Shown: in pieces, positions 1-14,346 of the stretch | How positions within the stretch are numbered: position 1 is the stretch's first letter | How the letters are laid out: each line of letters begins with the position of its first letter | DNA from: Ectobius pallidus | Lineage: Eukaryota; Arthropoda; Insecta; Blattodea; Ectobiidae | Assembly (NCBI GenBank): GCA_964059195.1 | Contig: CAXKWD010000006.1 | Location: 133,368,539 to 133,432,538 of the forward strand | Length of the DNA stretch: 64,000 nucleotides | Direction of reading: 5' to 3' | Program-made: the position numbers and the translations under genes | Notes under the pieces: model-generated | Seen by the model: the letters and a program-made list of their open reading frames with translations, nothing else | What the model was told of the DNA's origin: nothing | Database searches by the model: none

Positions 1-3000
1 ATTAAAATATTCTTGATAGATATATAAGCAATCATGAACCACAGATTATTGTCTCTGTTGGCGTATCAATCATTTTCTTATATTTATTTCATACTCTGAA
101 GTTTGAATAATGAGAAATAACTTAACATACTCGCGTTTAATGTGTAGTTAATCATGTAGATAATGTAATAATATTTTTAAAATATTTATTTATAATATAT
201 ATTTTTAAAGTTTGTTAACAATACTTTAATGTTTCAACAACGCAAAGTATTTTCTTATACGAGTAGAGTCAAAGATCTGATAATAAAGACGCCGAGGGCC
301 ACCAGTCGAACGAACTACACTGATGTTGGAAACTTGGAAAGGCTCCATTACACTGATGTTGCATACTAAGACACCCAGCTTCTCGTTGAAGATCTGCTCA
401 CACATGGCAGGTTTTTTCCTAATAAAGTTGGGAGAGTAACGCTGCATGCTACTATCCTCCTGGCTTGCTGATTCCTATAGCATGACAGGGTGGAAACGGC
501 ATGCTACATTGTTCCCATGTTTTGTTAGGTTTCTTATGTACTGTTAACTTTTTGTATGCATTGTTTAAAGTCTTACATTTGTTGCATACTCAGTGTGGAC
601 TTCGCATACTGAACAAATAGACGAGTTTTTAAATTAATCGATGTCTTGAATGATGAATTCCATTGATGGTTTAGGTATATTTTCTGATCAAGATTATTGC
701 AACCAACTGATGAATATAATACCTTTTTGCTTTCGTGCATTGGCGCAACTGCCTGGTATGAAGTTTACGAAAGGCAAAATCAGCGATAGGATGTTGTATT
801 TTTCATGTTTTGCTATTAATAATAAATAATTAACGTAATAATAATAAATAAATAATTAACGTGTTAATAAAATTGTCAGTCGCTACTTTATTGCAGGCTA
901 TATAATTGATATCATCGAATGACTGCCACCAAAATCCTCGGTCTAGTGCATACAATTTAATGAAAAATGAGGCGTATGAGTCAAATGTGCATCGATCTCC
1001 AGAATCATCCGACTTCCAACTATGATGGAACAGATGCCAGTGTATAAGCCTTGGATATCGTCCTTTAATTTAAAATCCGATGAAAAGCTCGATGCCATCG
1101 ACTGATGAATATAAAAGCTGTCTTAATTTTTCGATTCTATTTTAATGCTGTATTTATGGGGTTGTCTCAACCGGAAGGACTTGAGAATCGAAATTCAGGA
1201 ACAAGTTTAAAGAGTTTTACTTGGAAATCTGTGCAAATTTTGTTGTTTTAGTGTACGTTGTTTCTTCCTGCTCAATTGATCTTAACTATCCGAACTAATT
1301 GGAGATTGGCATAATCCGGATATGCAGAAATCGGGTTTTAAGTGAAAATCACCCTAGCAAGTTGTTATTGTGCCAGGGCATGAAATGATATTTAAACACT
1401 ATTTTTACAGCAGACCTGCTAAGGAATATTCCAACGGACTCGCCTTACTGCAGTAGGGCCCACAGAACAGAATACTACTATTTAGGCCTATGATTGAACT
1501 CCGGAACGAAATATTTATTTAAACATATCCAACAAGTTCATGTCATTGAATAAATAATTTCGAAATGTGTCGAGAACTACCGTAATCGGATAATTATCGA
1601 TTTGAATGTTTTGCGATGTTTCTGTACTAATCATTTCTCTTAAATATTCGTATATTCTCTCTTGGTTTATGCTGTATGCTGCTAATTATTAAAATCACAA
1701 AATATGAATTACTTTATAAAACTCGAAATCATGAAATAAACAAAATAGTAAAAAGGATATGGATTTAGTAAAAAGGATATGGATTTTTTGTTGAGGAGTA
1801 TTAATGTAAGCTGTTACATGTCTTGGTGCACATCATACCCAACACGTTTAATTTTTTCGCAAGGAACGCCACCATCGCCCCGTTTCCCCCAAGAAGACAC
1901 GCAGCGAAGAACATGGATGTGATTTAATTGAGAAATCCTGGTACAATAAAGACTAGTTTCTCGTGGGAGTCTGTTTATCTTCATTGTGCGTGATCACGGG
2001 GCATGTCTCTTATCCACCCTTCCTTCGTCACACTCTACAGCATTGTGTACAGTCACATTACAAATTCATAACGCTAATGCACTCATCGGTTGTCGAACGC
2101 GAACTGCATAGTGCCTAGTCAAGTTAGTGCGAAAAGCTATGAATCCGAAATAACCGTTGTTGAAAGGTTAGTATCAATACAAATCTGTTAAACTTAACTC
2201 TCGACATGACATTTTCTTAATCTGTTTTTGATTGCCGTATATGTTTTATAAACTGCTGCTTCAAGTGTACATTAAATATTATCTTAAGCCTGTTCGTATT
2301 TTCGTCCAAAGTACCCTATACCGTACACTCCATGCAGAAAAGTGACACAGCCATCTACCCCTTTTGTTCTATGGAGTATAAGAAAACAATGAACATCCCT
2401 AACAGAAATGTTAGTTGCGGTATTGTAGGATGATCTGTCTATGTAGGGCCTAGTTATATTAGCTATTATTCAGCATTTCGTATATATCATTTAGCTTTTT
2501 CTTTTGTATTTTTAGATAACTGTACACTCCACCAGTTAATAAAATAAAATATAGGCCTACAGGTGCAAAACATAATACCTAATTTATTTATAATTATATT
2601 TATGTATGTAGATTTTTGTAATTATCGAATTACTTATAGTCTAGACCTAACATAAGTCTACCTGTCGTTGGTAAAATGAGTCTACTTGTATAAATAAATA
2701 ATTCATTTATGACTTAAATTTATTTAAGGAATGTATTTAGCTTGTTGTTATTAGGAGGTATTTTTTTTAACAATGGCAGAATACTTTGAGGCTCATTGCT
2801 GCAGAGGAACTTTCACTTAATATTGGTTAGATACCAGCATATATTTGGGCAAAATGTGTTTTCTGTATCGGGTAGGCCTACTTCAACAGTAAAAATAATT
2901 TAATGAACATGTGCTATTCACCGGTCTAAATATGTTTAAATAATCCAAGATAATATTTGACCTATAAAGAATCTTAAGAAATTTTCATCCATACAGTGGG

Positions 3001-4980
3001 CCTGCTGTAATTTCAATTGTTATTCAACCCCTATATGAAATTTCACAACACCATTTTAGACCGGGAAGGAAAGACTATTCACTTAATTCGTACCAGTTGC
3101 TGATGAAGCAAACATGGTGATAAATAAAATACTCTAGATCCTACAAGGAAATAAGATTATATATGCATATATGTTCGACTTTGGTAATGAAATCTACCCC
3201 AGGAGGTTGCGATGCTCTGGGAGAGGTGTACGAGTTGATTGATTGTTAGATAATGGGATAATATCTATAAAAATGTGACGTATGTATAGTAACGCCCATT
3301 CCGGATATCCCACCATTATGAGACGAAAATGGTATAAAATTCCTCTTTCTCTTCAGATTCAAAATCTCGTATCAAAAATATACAGGTAATTCTCGTATTA
3401 ACTGTTTAAACCATTCGGGTTGGAAAGTTTTTGTGAGATTTATTATTTAGTTCTTAGGTGTATAGACTTCGAACAAGAAAATACTTATTTACAAAATTAT
3501 AATTAATCCTGTATAAAATAAATAAAAAATAATAAAATCATTGGTAGTTAATTGATTTAGGCAGTAATGGAGAAAAGATGAGAAAAAACGAGAGAGTTGC
3601 GGATGTGAAGAAAAATAAAAAGGCTTAAAGAAACAGACCATTGATGTAAGGATCTGGATCAGAGTTTCGCGGGTACAAACCCGACCCAAGATCACCAAAT
3701 TTATTAGGACTTCGGGACGTAAAATTCCTGGCTATGAAGTCCTCCGGGAGTTATTACATGCCATGGCTGTATTTCCCAGCCCTTTTACGTCTTATTAATA
3801 CTCGTACCTTAGTTTCCTCCTAGATGGCTGTCTAGTCTAAGCCTATCACCTGTCACGCTGCCGTCTACAAGAAAATAAGAATAATTAAATTCGTATTGAA
3901 AACTAGCCCAAGAGCTTAAGTTTTTGCTTGATAATACCTATGTATAGCTAGTGAAGGTTGTTGACCATACTTTGGAGACGTAGGACGAAAACTAAAAGCT
4001 GGGTTATTTTTTGGCCCTCAAATTGACAGCTCATAAGTCATAAACGACCGTACATGTATGTGATAATATCAGTTTTTTGAAAGACCCCACGTTATATTGT
4101 TATTGTAATGTTAATGTAATGTTAGTGTTTTTTTTTCTTCACATGGTTTAGAAGATAAAAATAGGCACTGTTTTTTTATTTGTATCAAACGTAAAATGGG
4201 ATAATATGCATAATGATAATACCATATCTCACAAAACTAAAGCTGATAGAGCAAAATAATGGCACATTTGGCATCAGCGACCTAAACATACCCAACAATA
4301 AGTATAAATTCTAAGGCACCAAAATGGCTGTTGGTCTGTGTAATCAATGTGTAAAAATCATAAAGAGTCACATTCATCTAAAAACAAATCAGAATTTAAA
4401 AACCCAATATATAATAGCGAAAAGGATTTTGTCCGTTTAAAATGTGAGAAGAAATCTAGCAAGTGCTCTGGAATGGCCACATTTCATATCTATGCCGTTG
4501 TCGGGTTCATGCATATATAGTAGAAGCCAGCGATCTCTAACAAAAGAGTAACAGAAGTGAGTTACAAGCATACTTGCTTGCTTTTCATTATTATAACAGT
4601 AGTACCAAGTGAAATGTGTTGGTGGTGCTGTAACAAAACTGCTTCTCAATCTGGCTGTAATTTTCAATCTATTTAACAAGGTTCTGGATCTTTTCCAAAC
4701 ACATCTCAAAAGCAGCAGCCACGGGAACGGAGACGCCAGTTCCATTCACGGTAAACACTGCAGCCAGTGCCAGCAAAACAATGAGCACTCCGGGTATTAC
4801 TGTTATTATTCAATTCTGGTAAAAGCAAAGGCATCTGACTATACCCTAGGATATGAAATGCAGCACAATATTGTGCTTGTGCATTGTACTCTCAGCCAAG
4901 GGCGTTAATATCCATGGCAACTGTGTGTGGAACCCTCACTTCCTCTGCATTGATTGTATAATGGTGGCTAATATTAAACA
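1..4980. other. No gene recognised
   Basis: AT-rich, open frames are short and match nothing I know. A stretch near 3655-3860 has a tRNA B-box-like ggtacaaaccc and gtaaaattcctgg, reminiscent of SINEs. Confidence 0.6.
1746..1786 (+). repeat. Two-unit tandem duplication
   Basis: tagtaaaaaggatatggatt occurs twice in a row. Confidence 0.8.
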
Positions 4981-5290
4981 CTAGCAGATCCTTGCGGTTT
5001 CGCCCACAATAATTAATTGGAAGATTAAAATTTAAGTGCAAAATAATTAAAACATATTTATTAACACTTGCACGCGAAACATTCATAGGCCTAAACTAAA
5101 CGATTAATCATTAATGAAACAGCTAAAAATCCGGATTGGAAGTGAATTCCACGATTAGAAAGCGCAGCATGGGGGAAAGAAAAAAGGACCTCAGATTCGA
5201 GTTCCTGGCCCAGAAAACCCCTGCATAGTGAGTGTCGTCCAAATCGAACAATGTTTGCCCGTTTAGACCTATATTCATTATCCCTCTTCC
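4981..5290 (-). mobile_element. Degraded Helitron 3' end
   Basis: The minus strand ends in CTAG followed by T, preceded by a decayed GC-rich hairpin (fwd ttgcggtttcgccca). The following ~300 bases align by eye with 29986-30230 (shared pieces include ccacgattaga and ccagaaaacccctg). The 5' end was not found. Confidence 0.55.
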
Positions 5291-5348
5291 GTCTTGGTTA
5301 AAAATTTCTTATGTCTGCGTGCCTTAACATAATAAACATGATAGTAGG

Positions 5349-5484
5349 TCGCGCTTTACCCGGATAAAGCCCAAATTGAAGAAACGTTTGTTTATAATTC
5401 TTGCTTTACCCAAAATGATCAGGTAAAGCGCACATTATCCCGGTAGAACTAAGTTTATCAGGTTTTCTAGCTCTACCCGCGACT
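5349..5484. repeat. Possible small MITE with GTCGCG ends
   Basis: Starts gtcgcgctttaccc and ends ctctacccgcgac, inverted at the ends. An inner gctttacc/ggtaaagc pair is also inverted. Short and uncertain. Confidence 0.3.
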
Positions 5485-8400
5485 TATAAATAACGTACCC
5501 CTTTTTCGTCTAAAGAGTATCAGGAATTGTAAATAATAATTGAATGTTCAAAAGCGTGATTCTGAAAGCTTTGAACAATATTATTGAATACGAAAGATGA
5601 TTTACCGAAGAACTAAGCTCTGTGTGCGGTATATTTTAAATGGGTCATTGCGAGATTCCGTGCGGAAGAATCCTTGCAATTGAAATATTTTTATTCCGAG
5701 ATCTTTCTGTTGTAGATGTTTGATGATCATACATTGTTTCTACGCTAATAATTCCATTGAATTAAGACATAATAGTTAAAACAGTTAGGTAATCCAAATT
5801 TGGTTAGTACTTAGAATTTTCAAAATTTATTGACTTGTTTTATCATCCTCTATGAGTGCTTTTAATCATTCACATACACCAATAATTCTTTATTATTGCT
5901 TTCGAGTTTTTTGGTCGTTCGTTTGTAGCATAAGCCAGTATCGTTTTTTTAACTCGTCTCCATTTTATTCTTTTACTGCTGTTAATTTCATTTACAGACT
6001 TTGCAGTGAATTTAATACAATTTTAAGGAAGAAATCACTTAGAAAACAATATCTGGACAGATTTGAAGAACGTAGTTCAGGTCCTGTCACAGCCTACAGA
6101 ATCTTTCTTGAACTTAAACTGCTATGGTGGTCCCAAACGAAAGGCAGGCCCAATAAATAAACTGCAAATGTAGATTATTCAGAGATTTATGAAGCTGAAG
6201 TTGTTCTGGCAGAAAACCTCTCGACCGGAAAATGGATAGTAGGAGTTACTGGCTGAAAACTTCCCTGATGAGTCCAGAAGTAATGGATTGGGTGAACATA
6301 AAAAGAAAATAGCCTGCTCGCATGGCGGCATTTCCATTACCAGGAACTGAAATATTGCAAACAGTTTTTCCAAAACTCAGAGCGACTTGGGAATATTTTT
6401 AAAATGGAGATCTCAAGTTCGAGAATTAAAAAAGAGAAAGAAAAATCCACATAAAAACTTTTGTTTAGAGCTTTCTGAGTACTATTTAAGACTGTTTAAA
6501 TGGTACGGGTTAGTAACAGGAATTCTGCTCATAGATTGATTAATTTCATATTTTCCTTTGAGGGTCAGTTATGATTGATTCATAAAAATTCTCATTCCCT
6601 CAGTTTTCCTATTTAAAATGAAGGCACAAATACTAGGGATTACTTTGAAATTATAACATCCTGATTTATTGTTAAAGACAATATAAAATAAACCTATGTA
6701 GTGTTCACATGTACGACTGAAAAATCAATGTTGAAAATGTTAAAATTGTCAATAAAGTAATTTCAATAAAATAATTTGTCAATAAAGTAATTTGAATGTT
6801 ATTTAAGGAGAATTTTCATTAATCAATCTGCTTATAGAGTTTTCTATTACTTGTGGTTTTATTTAAAATGATGCGTCAAATTATTCGGACACAACTGACA
6901 CCCTTAATAGCTGCTTAGTAAATTACTGGTTTAAATAATTAGAGGGATCTTTGTAAACCATTCATTCAAATGTCCTCCAAAGTCCAAACTCCCTAAATAC
7001 CATAATCCAATTCCTAATGAAGTATGAAAGTAGCTTCCTTTGTTAATGATCATTTCAGTGTTACAAAATAATGTAATTTTAATAGGTAGGTCTACTGTCT
7101 AGGTCTCCAGGACCTTCAAACACTTTTAGCATCCGTCTGTTTAAGGTTATGTATGTTAGTTACAGTCTTCTGAACGCTCATTGTTTGTGCTGTGACAGAC
7201 AGTGAGTTTCAAATCAACAGTTCACTACTTTCACTTTTTTTTACGGATTCACGGTCATGAATGCCAAGTAGTAAGGTAATTACCTAGGTTCGAGGTGGAG
7301 GCCAGCAGTGCTATAAAGCGTGTCTCGAAACTTAGGCGTTTTGTTTTCCTGCGTATTATATTTCTGATGACACATCACCCCGAATTGTTGCATACTGGCG
7401 ATAAATGGCTACATCAAAGCTCGAAGTGTAGGCCTATACAGTCCGTTTGTCTGGTTGAAACTGTGTACTCATTTTCCCAATTTTATAATAAGGCATTCTT
7501 GACTATCAAAAATCGTTATCTCTCTGGTATTTTGAGAATTTTTTTTAAAGTTTGAAGTTTATTGTTACATACATTATTATATTTCATTATTTCAACATTA
7601 GTACAGGTAAAAACAAAAACCAAACAGAAAATATTATTTCTAGTTTAGCATATAAAAATTTAAGGTATGCCCCTAGATGAGCAAAGCTCGTGTTTAGTGG
7701 TATAATAGATTAATATAAATCTAATTATATATCAATGCACAGCATACTACAAACGAAAATTATAAATGTATGAGTACAATGTATATGAAATAATTTTGCA
7801 TCATTTACCAGTGAATTAAAAAAATATATATATATATAGAAATAAGTTGGGTTGAAACATTGAAAAACAAAACAAAATTAAAGTTGTGCTATTAATATTA
7901 TATAATAATTTCTTTTATTTTCCTCGTAAAATGTTTAAGATTGTAATTTATATATTCTGGGTGCTCAGCAATAAACGTGTTATACAATTTCGGTTGGTAT
8001 CAGTATTTTATTCTTTAGAGTTAAATAGTATGGTCTTAGATGTAAAATGAAATACCTAAACTGCTAGGGAATTAAAGTGCACAAATCTCAGGTGTGTTTT
8101 CAAATAATGTATCTATTGAATGGTTTCAGCTAAATTATATCCCTGCCTGCACACAGAAGCGCGCGAACAAACAAAAACCAAACAAATACACAGACTGAAT
8201 ATAAAGCACACCCCAAAAGTGTAAGATGCGCGCTTTTTTTACGTTGTTGGAACGTAAAGTATTAGGGTATTCATTTTTAGAAGGGGTCATGTAAAGATGG
8301 TTTTGTTGGAATTTTAAATCGGAATTGTCCGAACATATAATTCATCTGTAGCGAGATCGCTAGGGGTCTACAGAATTAATATTCGGGCATAGAGAAGTAA

Positions 8401-9194
8401 ATATTTGGAATTAGTGTAGGTGTATGGACTGCGGAAACCGAGTGATGTCGGAGTCAGCGTATGAAGTTGAAAGGTTGGGTTCGATTCTTGACGACGGAAG
8501 ATTTAATTTAAAGATGTCGAGTTCACTTCCTGTGCCATAAGGATGGCATAACAAGCAAATATGATATTCGCATGTCTTCTCTTTTTGCTTCAGTGTTTAT
8601 AGACCTACAAACTTTTTTCCCCTGAAAACGTTTAAGTAAGAAAATAGGAATTTCTGATAAACTAAAAGTGCAAAGATATTGTGTTTAATGATATACCTCT
8701 AACACACTGTTGAGAGAGATATAGGAAGTTGTCACATGTGGTAAAACATGTGGGAGGAGGTGCAGACAATGCGTACGTCGCGAGCGCCTTGTTTACGAGA
8801 TTGCTTGTATACAGAGAGAAGGCGTCACACCTCTTTGAATGATGTAATGACGGGAGAGGAGACATGGATGTTCTCAAGGTCAGCCTTACCTGGAGGCCTG
8901 ACGCAGTGCTGTGACGTCGTGTGTGACGACATCACTTCCCGATAAACTCGTTTTACGAAGAAGTACCATTATTATTTTTATGTACGGGATAACCACTCTT
9001 AATTGCATTGAGTGAGGTTGTGTTTCTGATAAGCAGGGATTTATTAGTTCTCTGACCCAGTTTTGCTAGTTCGTTTTGTAATGGAAACTTTTAAGTACTC
9101 CGTAAATTAAGTTTATCTTGAAGTCTTATGTATCGCGTTATCATATGTGATACTTTAATTTTATTTGATAGTTCTAATAATCGTCGATGTTGTT
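5485..9194. other. No gene recognised
   Basis: AT-rich. The 102-codon frame at 5852-6160 has no known motif. Contains a TAGGCCTA site at 7429. Confidence 0.6.
8430..8560 (+). repeat. Possible tRNA-derived SINE remnant
   Basis: B-box-like GGTTCGATTCT about 45 bases after a gtgatgtcggagtcagcg stretch. One copy only, no second copy seen here. Confidence 0.3.
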
Positions 9195-9294
9195 CATGTT
9201 GTTATTGTTATTAAGTGCCAGTATGGTACTTTATGGGATTTTGTGGGGGACGGAAAAATGTCTGTCCGTCTGTCTGTCTGTCCGTGTGTCTGTA

Positions 9295-9770
9295 CGCGCC
9301 ATAACTCAAATACGCTTTATTGGATTTTCTGTACACATTTATAATGTTCATGGGAAGAACCCTATTGATATTGAACCAAATCGGTTCACCGGTACCGGAG
9401 TAGGGCCTAATGCCCAATTTAGTACCTATTTTAATAGATTATATTAGAAAGGCGCCATAACTCAAACACGCTTTATTGGATTTTCATGAAACGTGGTGTA
9501 CTCATTTACGACCTATTGAATTTGGACCTAATCGGTTGACCGGTACCGGAGTAAAAACCTAATTTACTGTCTATTTTAAAGGCGCTATATCTCAAATACG
9601 CTTTGTCGGATTTTTGTGAAACTTAGTATATGCATTTATAATGTCCATGGGAAGACGGCTATTGATATTCGACCAAATCGGTTAGCCGGTACCGGAATAA
9701 GGCCCAATTTAGTGCCTTTTTTGGTAACATATGAGAAAGTGCGATAACTCTAATATGCTTTACAGTGAAT
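9295..9770 (+). repeat. Tandem array of ~130-158-bp monomers
   Basis: Units start near 9295, 9451, 9581 and (partial) 9739 with gcgccataactcaaa or variants and contain cggttcaccggtaccggagta or variants. A (CTGT/CCGT)n tract lies just before (9261-9294). Monomers are diverged, so this is an old short array. Confidence 0.8.
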
Positions 9771-10220
9771 AAAATTGTTAATTTTCGATATAAAAGTTGG
9801 GTTCATTTCTGTGTTATTTCGTATTCAGTTCGGTATTATTTCCCATTAAAAAATTGATCTACGACTCATCTGGTGAAAAATATTGCATATTTCTGAGGGA
9901 AAAAAATGAATTTTAGGCCATTCATTTTGTAGAGTTTTACAATTCTTACCAGTTGATTGTTAAAATTTGCCTGTAGTGTAGATAAAACTAGTATAACTCC
10001 TTGGACTACTTTAATCGAGGGTGCATTAGCACCAATACAGTTATTTAATGTTGAAGTAAAATTTAAAATAATTATCTGTCCTAAACTCAAGTAGGCAAAT
10101 GCTGTAGCAAAAATCAATTTAATTGATCATCTCTCTACATCAGATTATTTTATTGAGAAATAAATAGTCTGTTTTTTATCACTGACATACCTGCCAATTG
10201 AACATTTACTTGGTTTATTG

Positions 10221-10481
10221 CAGCGTTTCTCAACCTTTTTGAACCCGAGGACCTCTAAGATGTCTAAAAAAATGTTACGGACCCCTAATTTTACATCGCA
10301 TTTTTAGAAGAGGGCCTATATTCTTAATATTTGGGGTATTCATTATAGGTCATTTTACAAAATATGTGAAAAAATTTTACTTCTTTACTTGCTTTATGAT
10401 ATTTTTAAATTATGTCTGTGGACCATCTGCACCATCTTCGCAGCCACCAGTGGTCCGCGGACCATAGGTTGAGAAACGCTG
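10221..10481. mobile_element. hAT-type MITE with intact 8-bp target duplication
   Basis: Termini CAGCGTTTCTCAACC and GGTTGAGAAACGCTG are inverted repeats. Both ends are flanked by gtttattg (10213-10220 and 10482-10489), the 8-bp duplication typical of hAT. 261 bp, no ORF. Confidence 0.88.
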
Positions 10482-11527
10482 GTTTATTGAATACTTGCTG
10501 TTTTAATGTGCACGTATTAGATTCATGCTGCTTTCGATAAATGTATAGTTTAAGTCCTCTTAAAAGATTCCTCTATAATCAAAAGAAGAACAATTTTGCA
10601 CTAAAAAACAATATATTTCACGAATATCCAAAATCTCGTGTATTTCGGCCTAAGGTGTTGGAAAAAAATTATCAAATTATCGTGAACCCGTCACTCAGGA
10701 AAACTGGATATCTCTATATGTAAATCAAACATCACTTCTCAAGATTAGTATATGACAAGTACTTACCCGAGAGCTGGTCTATCAGAATCCAGATGAAGTA
10801 CCAATTTCTAACGATCTTGCCCATCGGTAATATGCGGTTGATGTGTGCCACTGCAGACCTTCGGAGTTCGATCTCTGGAATTTTCCTGTATTCTGACGGT
10901 CAAATCAGCAGCATCTGGAAGTAATTAGAGGATACTTCATAGAAACAATGGCACTGGATTAAAATAATTGAATTAAACGTCGATTGGCAAAGAATTCCTG
11001 GGATTGGATCTTTGTTTTTGCAAACATGGATCAGTGATACAAGCAAATTGACTGTTAATTTTAGCCGCCTACTCGACTTGTCATAAGGTATACCGAAATA
11101 GTTTTTAAACATTTAAATGAGATACATTATACTGCGTAATATCATTACGCAATAAGCCTATAATGGCATTTATTAAGATACGAGTAAATTGCTTTGCTCG
11201 TTTCATAATTTTCATACGAGTATATTGATTACCATTATAGGCAAGTTGCCTACGACTTTTTGTTCGACTGTAGGCTAATTAGTCTCAATGTATTACATTT
11301 GAGATTTTAAATTCACTCAAACAGACGGTCACGCTTTAGCGCGCCATGACCTTCGCACAAGCTGGTCTTAGTTCTTGTCTTCTATGACAGATGGCAGCTC
11401 ATGTTTCGGTCAAATCGAAGCTTAGTTTTCGCCATTTCCTTGAAATCTACTGATTTTGACAGCACGAAATCATTTCATTTTATTATGATATTAACATGAA
11501 CCCGAAGAGAATTGAGTTTATTATAAA

Positions 11528-12445
11528 CTAGCTTTAAAGGCCCGGCGTCGAAATTAACTTATGAAGGTCTTTCATTTAAAAAAAAAAACCGTCTGGTCGT
11601 TCTAAGAAGGAAACCTGAAGTAAACAAAAACCAGTACATCTGTCTCACTCTTGCACATTACTCGTACGACTCAGAGTGATACAGACATACTGGTTTTTGT
11701 TTACTTCAGGTTTCCTTCTTAGCTCGTCTTGGGTATAGGTCCTTATGTAGGTATCTAGAGTTTTAAATGAGGAAAAACGACTTATCACACTCAAACTATT
11801 ACCTCAGACGCTAGATATAACTTTTTATCGCTCATAGAGTTGTTAGAATTATCCTGCAACCCATTGCTTCTACACACCAGGCCTGGTAGGGGATATAAAT
11901 GTAAACAGAAATTCCGGTTACAAAATTTACTGTTTATAGGGGATGTTTTATTTCCCACGCTCATGTTCCTTTGCAACCTGTTCGGGGCTCTAAAATCATA
12001 AAGAAAATCAATATCACTTTCACATTTTCCTCCCCAAAAACCTGGAACATAATAATTTACTGCGCCCAAAGGACTGAAAATGTTCAATTCTATTTTGTCT
12101 CCTTTTACAAGCTTAGGACCTATGATAAATATCCATGTTTCTCAACCAACACAAAGCCTTGAACTAAGAATAACGTATCAGCGGATAGGATTTTTTTTAC
12201 AGACTTCTGTTATCGCATACTCGTTGGCACACACTCAGACTGAGACAACTAGATTAAGTCCCTGCAATACGACCTCTTATTCTACATCAGAATGTGAAGT
12301 GAGAAAATGATATTCTCCATGTCCAGGGTAGAGAAAGTTATGTGACTGCATAACATTGTACATTATTTTCGTGGATTTAATTCTTCATAATTTATTTACA
12401 CCATCGAATTATATGGATCGCATCTCTATAATTTGTCAAAGTCCA
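11528..12445 (-). mobile_element. Helitron copy, minus strand, split by a palindromic insertion
   Basis: The minus strand ends in aagCTAG followed by T, with ccttcataagttaattt and a GCCGGG stem remnant just before, as at 23340-23417. Further blocks match 22980-23300 in reverse (for example ctttctctaccctgga and accaggc). A 121-bp inverted repeat interrupts it at 11602-11722. The 5' terminus is not recognisable. Confidence 0.6.
11602..11722. repeat. 121-bp near-perfect palindrome (foldback MITE)
   Basis: Left arm from ctaagaaggaaacctgaag and right arm ending cttcaggtttccttcttag are inverted copies over about 51 bases with a few mismatches and a ~19-base loop. It lies inside a Helitron copy. 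I found no convincing target duplication. Confidence 0.8.
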
Positions 12446-12683
12446 GTATTATGCCCTTCCATAGCTACCTGTGAACAGTGCAATCAATCTGTTTTCACGA
12501 GAACTGAATTGCATTTGATGAATTGTGTGTAATATTTTCAGAAATTATATAATTTTTTCAAGGGAAGGAGTGGTTTGTTTGAATTTTAATGTTGACCCCA
12601 TTACTTTCCGGGTTGAAGTGGGTATGTGTGTGCAAAATGTCGTGCAAATTGGCCAAAGCATGTAGATTTATGTAGGGAACATA

Positions 12684-12748
12684 CATACCCATATACATAC
12701 ATCCATACACCCATACACGCATACACGCATACACGCATACACGCATAC
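12684..12748 (+). repeat. (CATACACG)n minisatellite
   Basis: Eight-base units cataCACC/cacgcata repeated about seven times. Confidence 0.85.
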
Positions 12749-14261
12749 AGACCAGCTGGCCAAGGATGCGGCATCAGACAACGATCTAAAAGAATGTTAA
12801 AGGAAAAGTGTAATATCCAGTGACGTGTTACCATCTACCAAACGAGTTTGAGAAATCAACCAAAGGAGTGATAACAAAAACTTTCATCCCAACAATAGCA
12901 GAGAGACTAAGGAAATTAAATACAAAATTAATTTAACCCCTAATGCAACTGCAATGATAGGCCTAACTGGTCACGCTCCTTAAATACTTCTCTTTGTATG
13001 CTAGGGGTTGATACGAAAGGCAACAATTTTGAGCCAAGTAATACGTGGAAGAAGTGAAGCTCATTCCGTAAATGATTGTGTTATTTGATTAAGTCGTGTT
13101 TCATTTATTGAAGAAATGTAGGCGAGATCCGAGGCCCCCCAGCCCAGAAAGTGCTGCTACTGTACTGTGTTTCCGTGCGCCTGCTTTCATTTTGAACCGC
13201 GTCACTAAAAGCCCTTTCAATTTCCCCATACCACTTGAGTCTCGCGGACCTCCGGTCAACCCCTTTTAACGCTGCCCTCTCCCTCTCTCCGTCCAGCACT
13301 TTACACACAACACAAAGCAAAGCAAAAATCACTGACTCCGCTACACTTTCCATTCTATCTCTTGTATATTTATTCTTCCCTTTCCCCTGTTTTATACATG
13401 TAATTGAATTCATTAATTGTTTTTGTTATAATTGCCCTACAACTTTCAATTATTAAAAAATGGAAACCATTAAAAGCATGGACGGAATTGAAACGTTGCG
13501 TATAACTTCAGCTTCAAACCGTTCGTTTTAATTCAAACATGGGATTAGGATGAATTTTATTTTTTATAAAATTCTGTGCAGACATCCTACTTTCAAAGTG
13601 ATTTTTTCTTCTCTTTTTTCTCTGTTTATACCTATATACCTTTTATTCTTCCCTTCTCCTTTCGCTCTTTCCCCCTCTCTTTCTCTGTATCTGATTGTGA
13701 CAGTACAATATTTCATCTCGAACATAATTTTAATAGTTTCTTGCAAAGTTCATATGTCCAAACCATTATTGAACACCATGAGGACAGAACGAAGAAACTC
13801 TAGAACATAATATTGATGGGACTAATGTAGCTTCTCTTATTATCTATATTTTTTATCTGGTAAAGAAATCCATAAAATTAATTGAGCCCATTTATTTATA
13901 AAACAAATTATAGAATACAGAATTAGAGTTCATGATAGGCATTGCAATTTTAGAATTTGTTCATTTAGGAAAAAAAAAAAATAGTTGAGTTAGTGACGAG
14001 TAGTAGGCTACAGTAGATTTTAAAATTTTCATTTTTGTTCGTTTTGCTATTGTGCTTAGAGAATAGTGCTGTGTCAATCTGAATCATATACAAGGATAGT
14101 GCCTAGTCTAGAGGAACTTCTTTGTGAGATGCCTGTTCGATGCTGGGTCTTCTTTCTGAGAATCTAAAGACATCACGAAACCAAACGAGAATGGTCTATA
14201 AAACGTGGTGGAAACTAATTCTTGCAGATTAAGTAAACTCCCCAAACGACAAACTTAAATT

Positions 14262-14346
14262 AATGTGCAAGGGGATTTGAACCTATGACTCTGGAATATG
14301 AAATCTCATCGAGAGCGCCTCTCAGCCAAACCACTAGGTTGCTTGT
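14262..14346 (-). repeat. tRNA-like SINE head
   Basis: Minus strand carries tggtttggctgag (A-box-like) and GGTTCAAATCC (B-box). Acceptor-stem pairing beyond four bases fails, so this is more likely a SINE remnant than a tRNA gene. Confidence 0.4.

Noticed and set aside
4437..4908. Overlapping ~100-codon frames on both strands
   Set aside because: Neither has recognisable domains, and the region has no exon-like composition.
5852..6160. 102-codon plus-strand open frame
   Set aside because: No homology recognised and no supporting signals.
12684..12748. CRISPR-like direct repeats
   Set aside because: Eight-base units without spacers in eukaryotic DNA; simple minisatellite.
14262..14346. tRNA gene on the minus strand
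   Set aside because: A- and B-box-like sequences exist but the acceptor stem pairs for only four bases; more like a SINE head.
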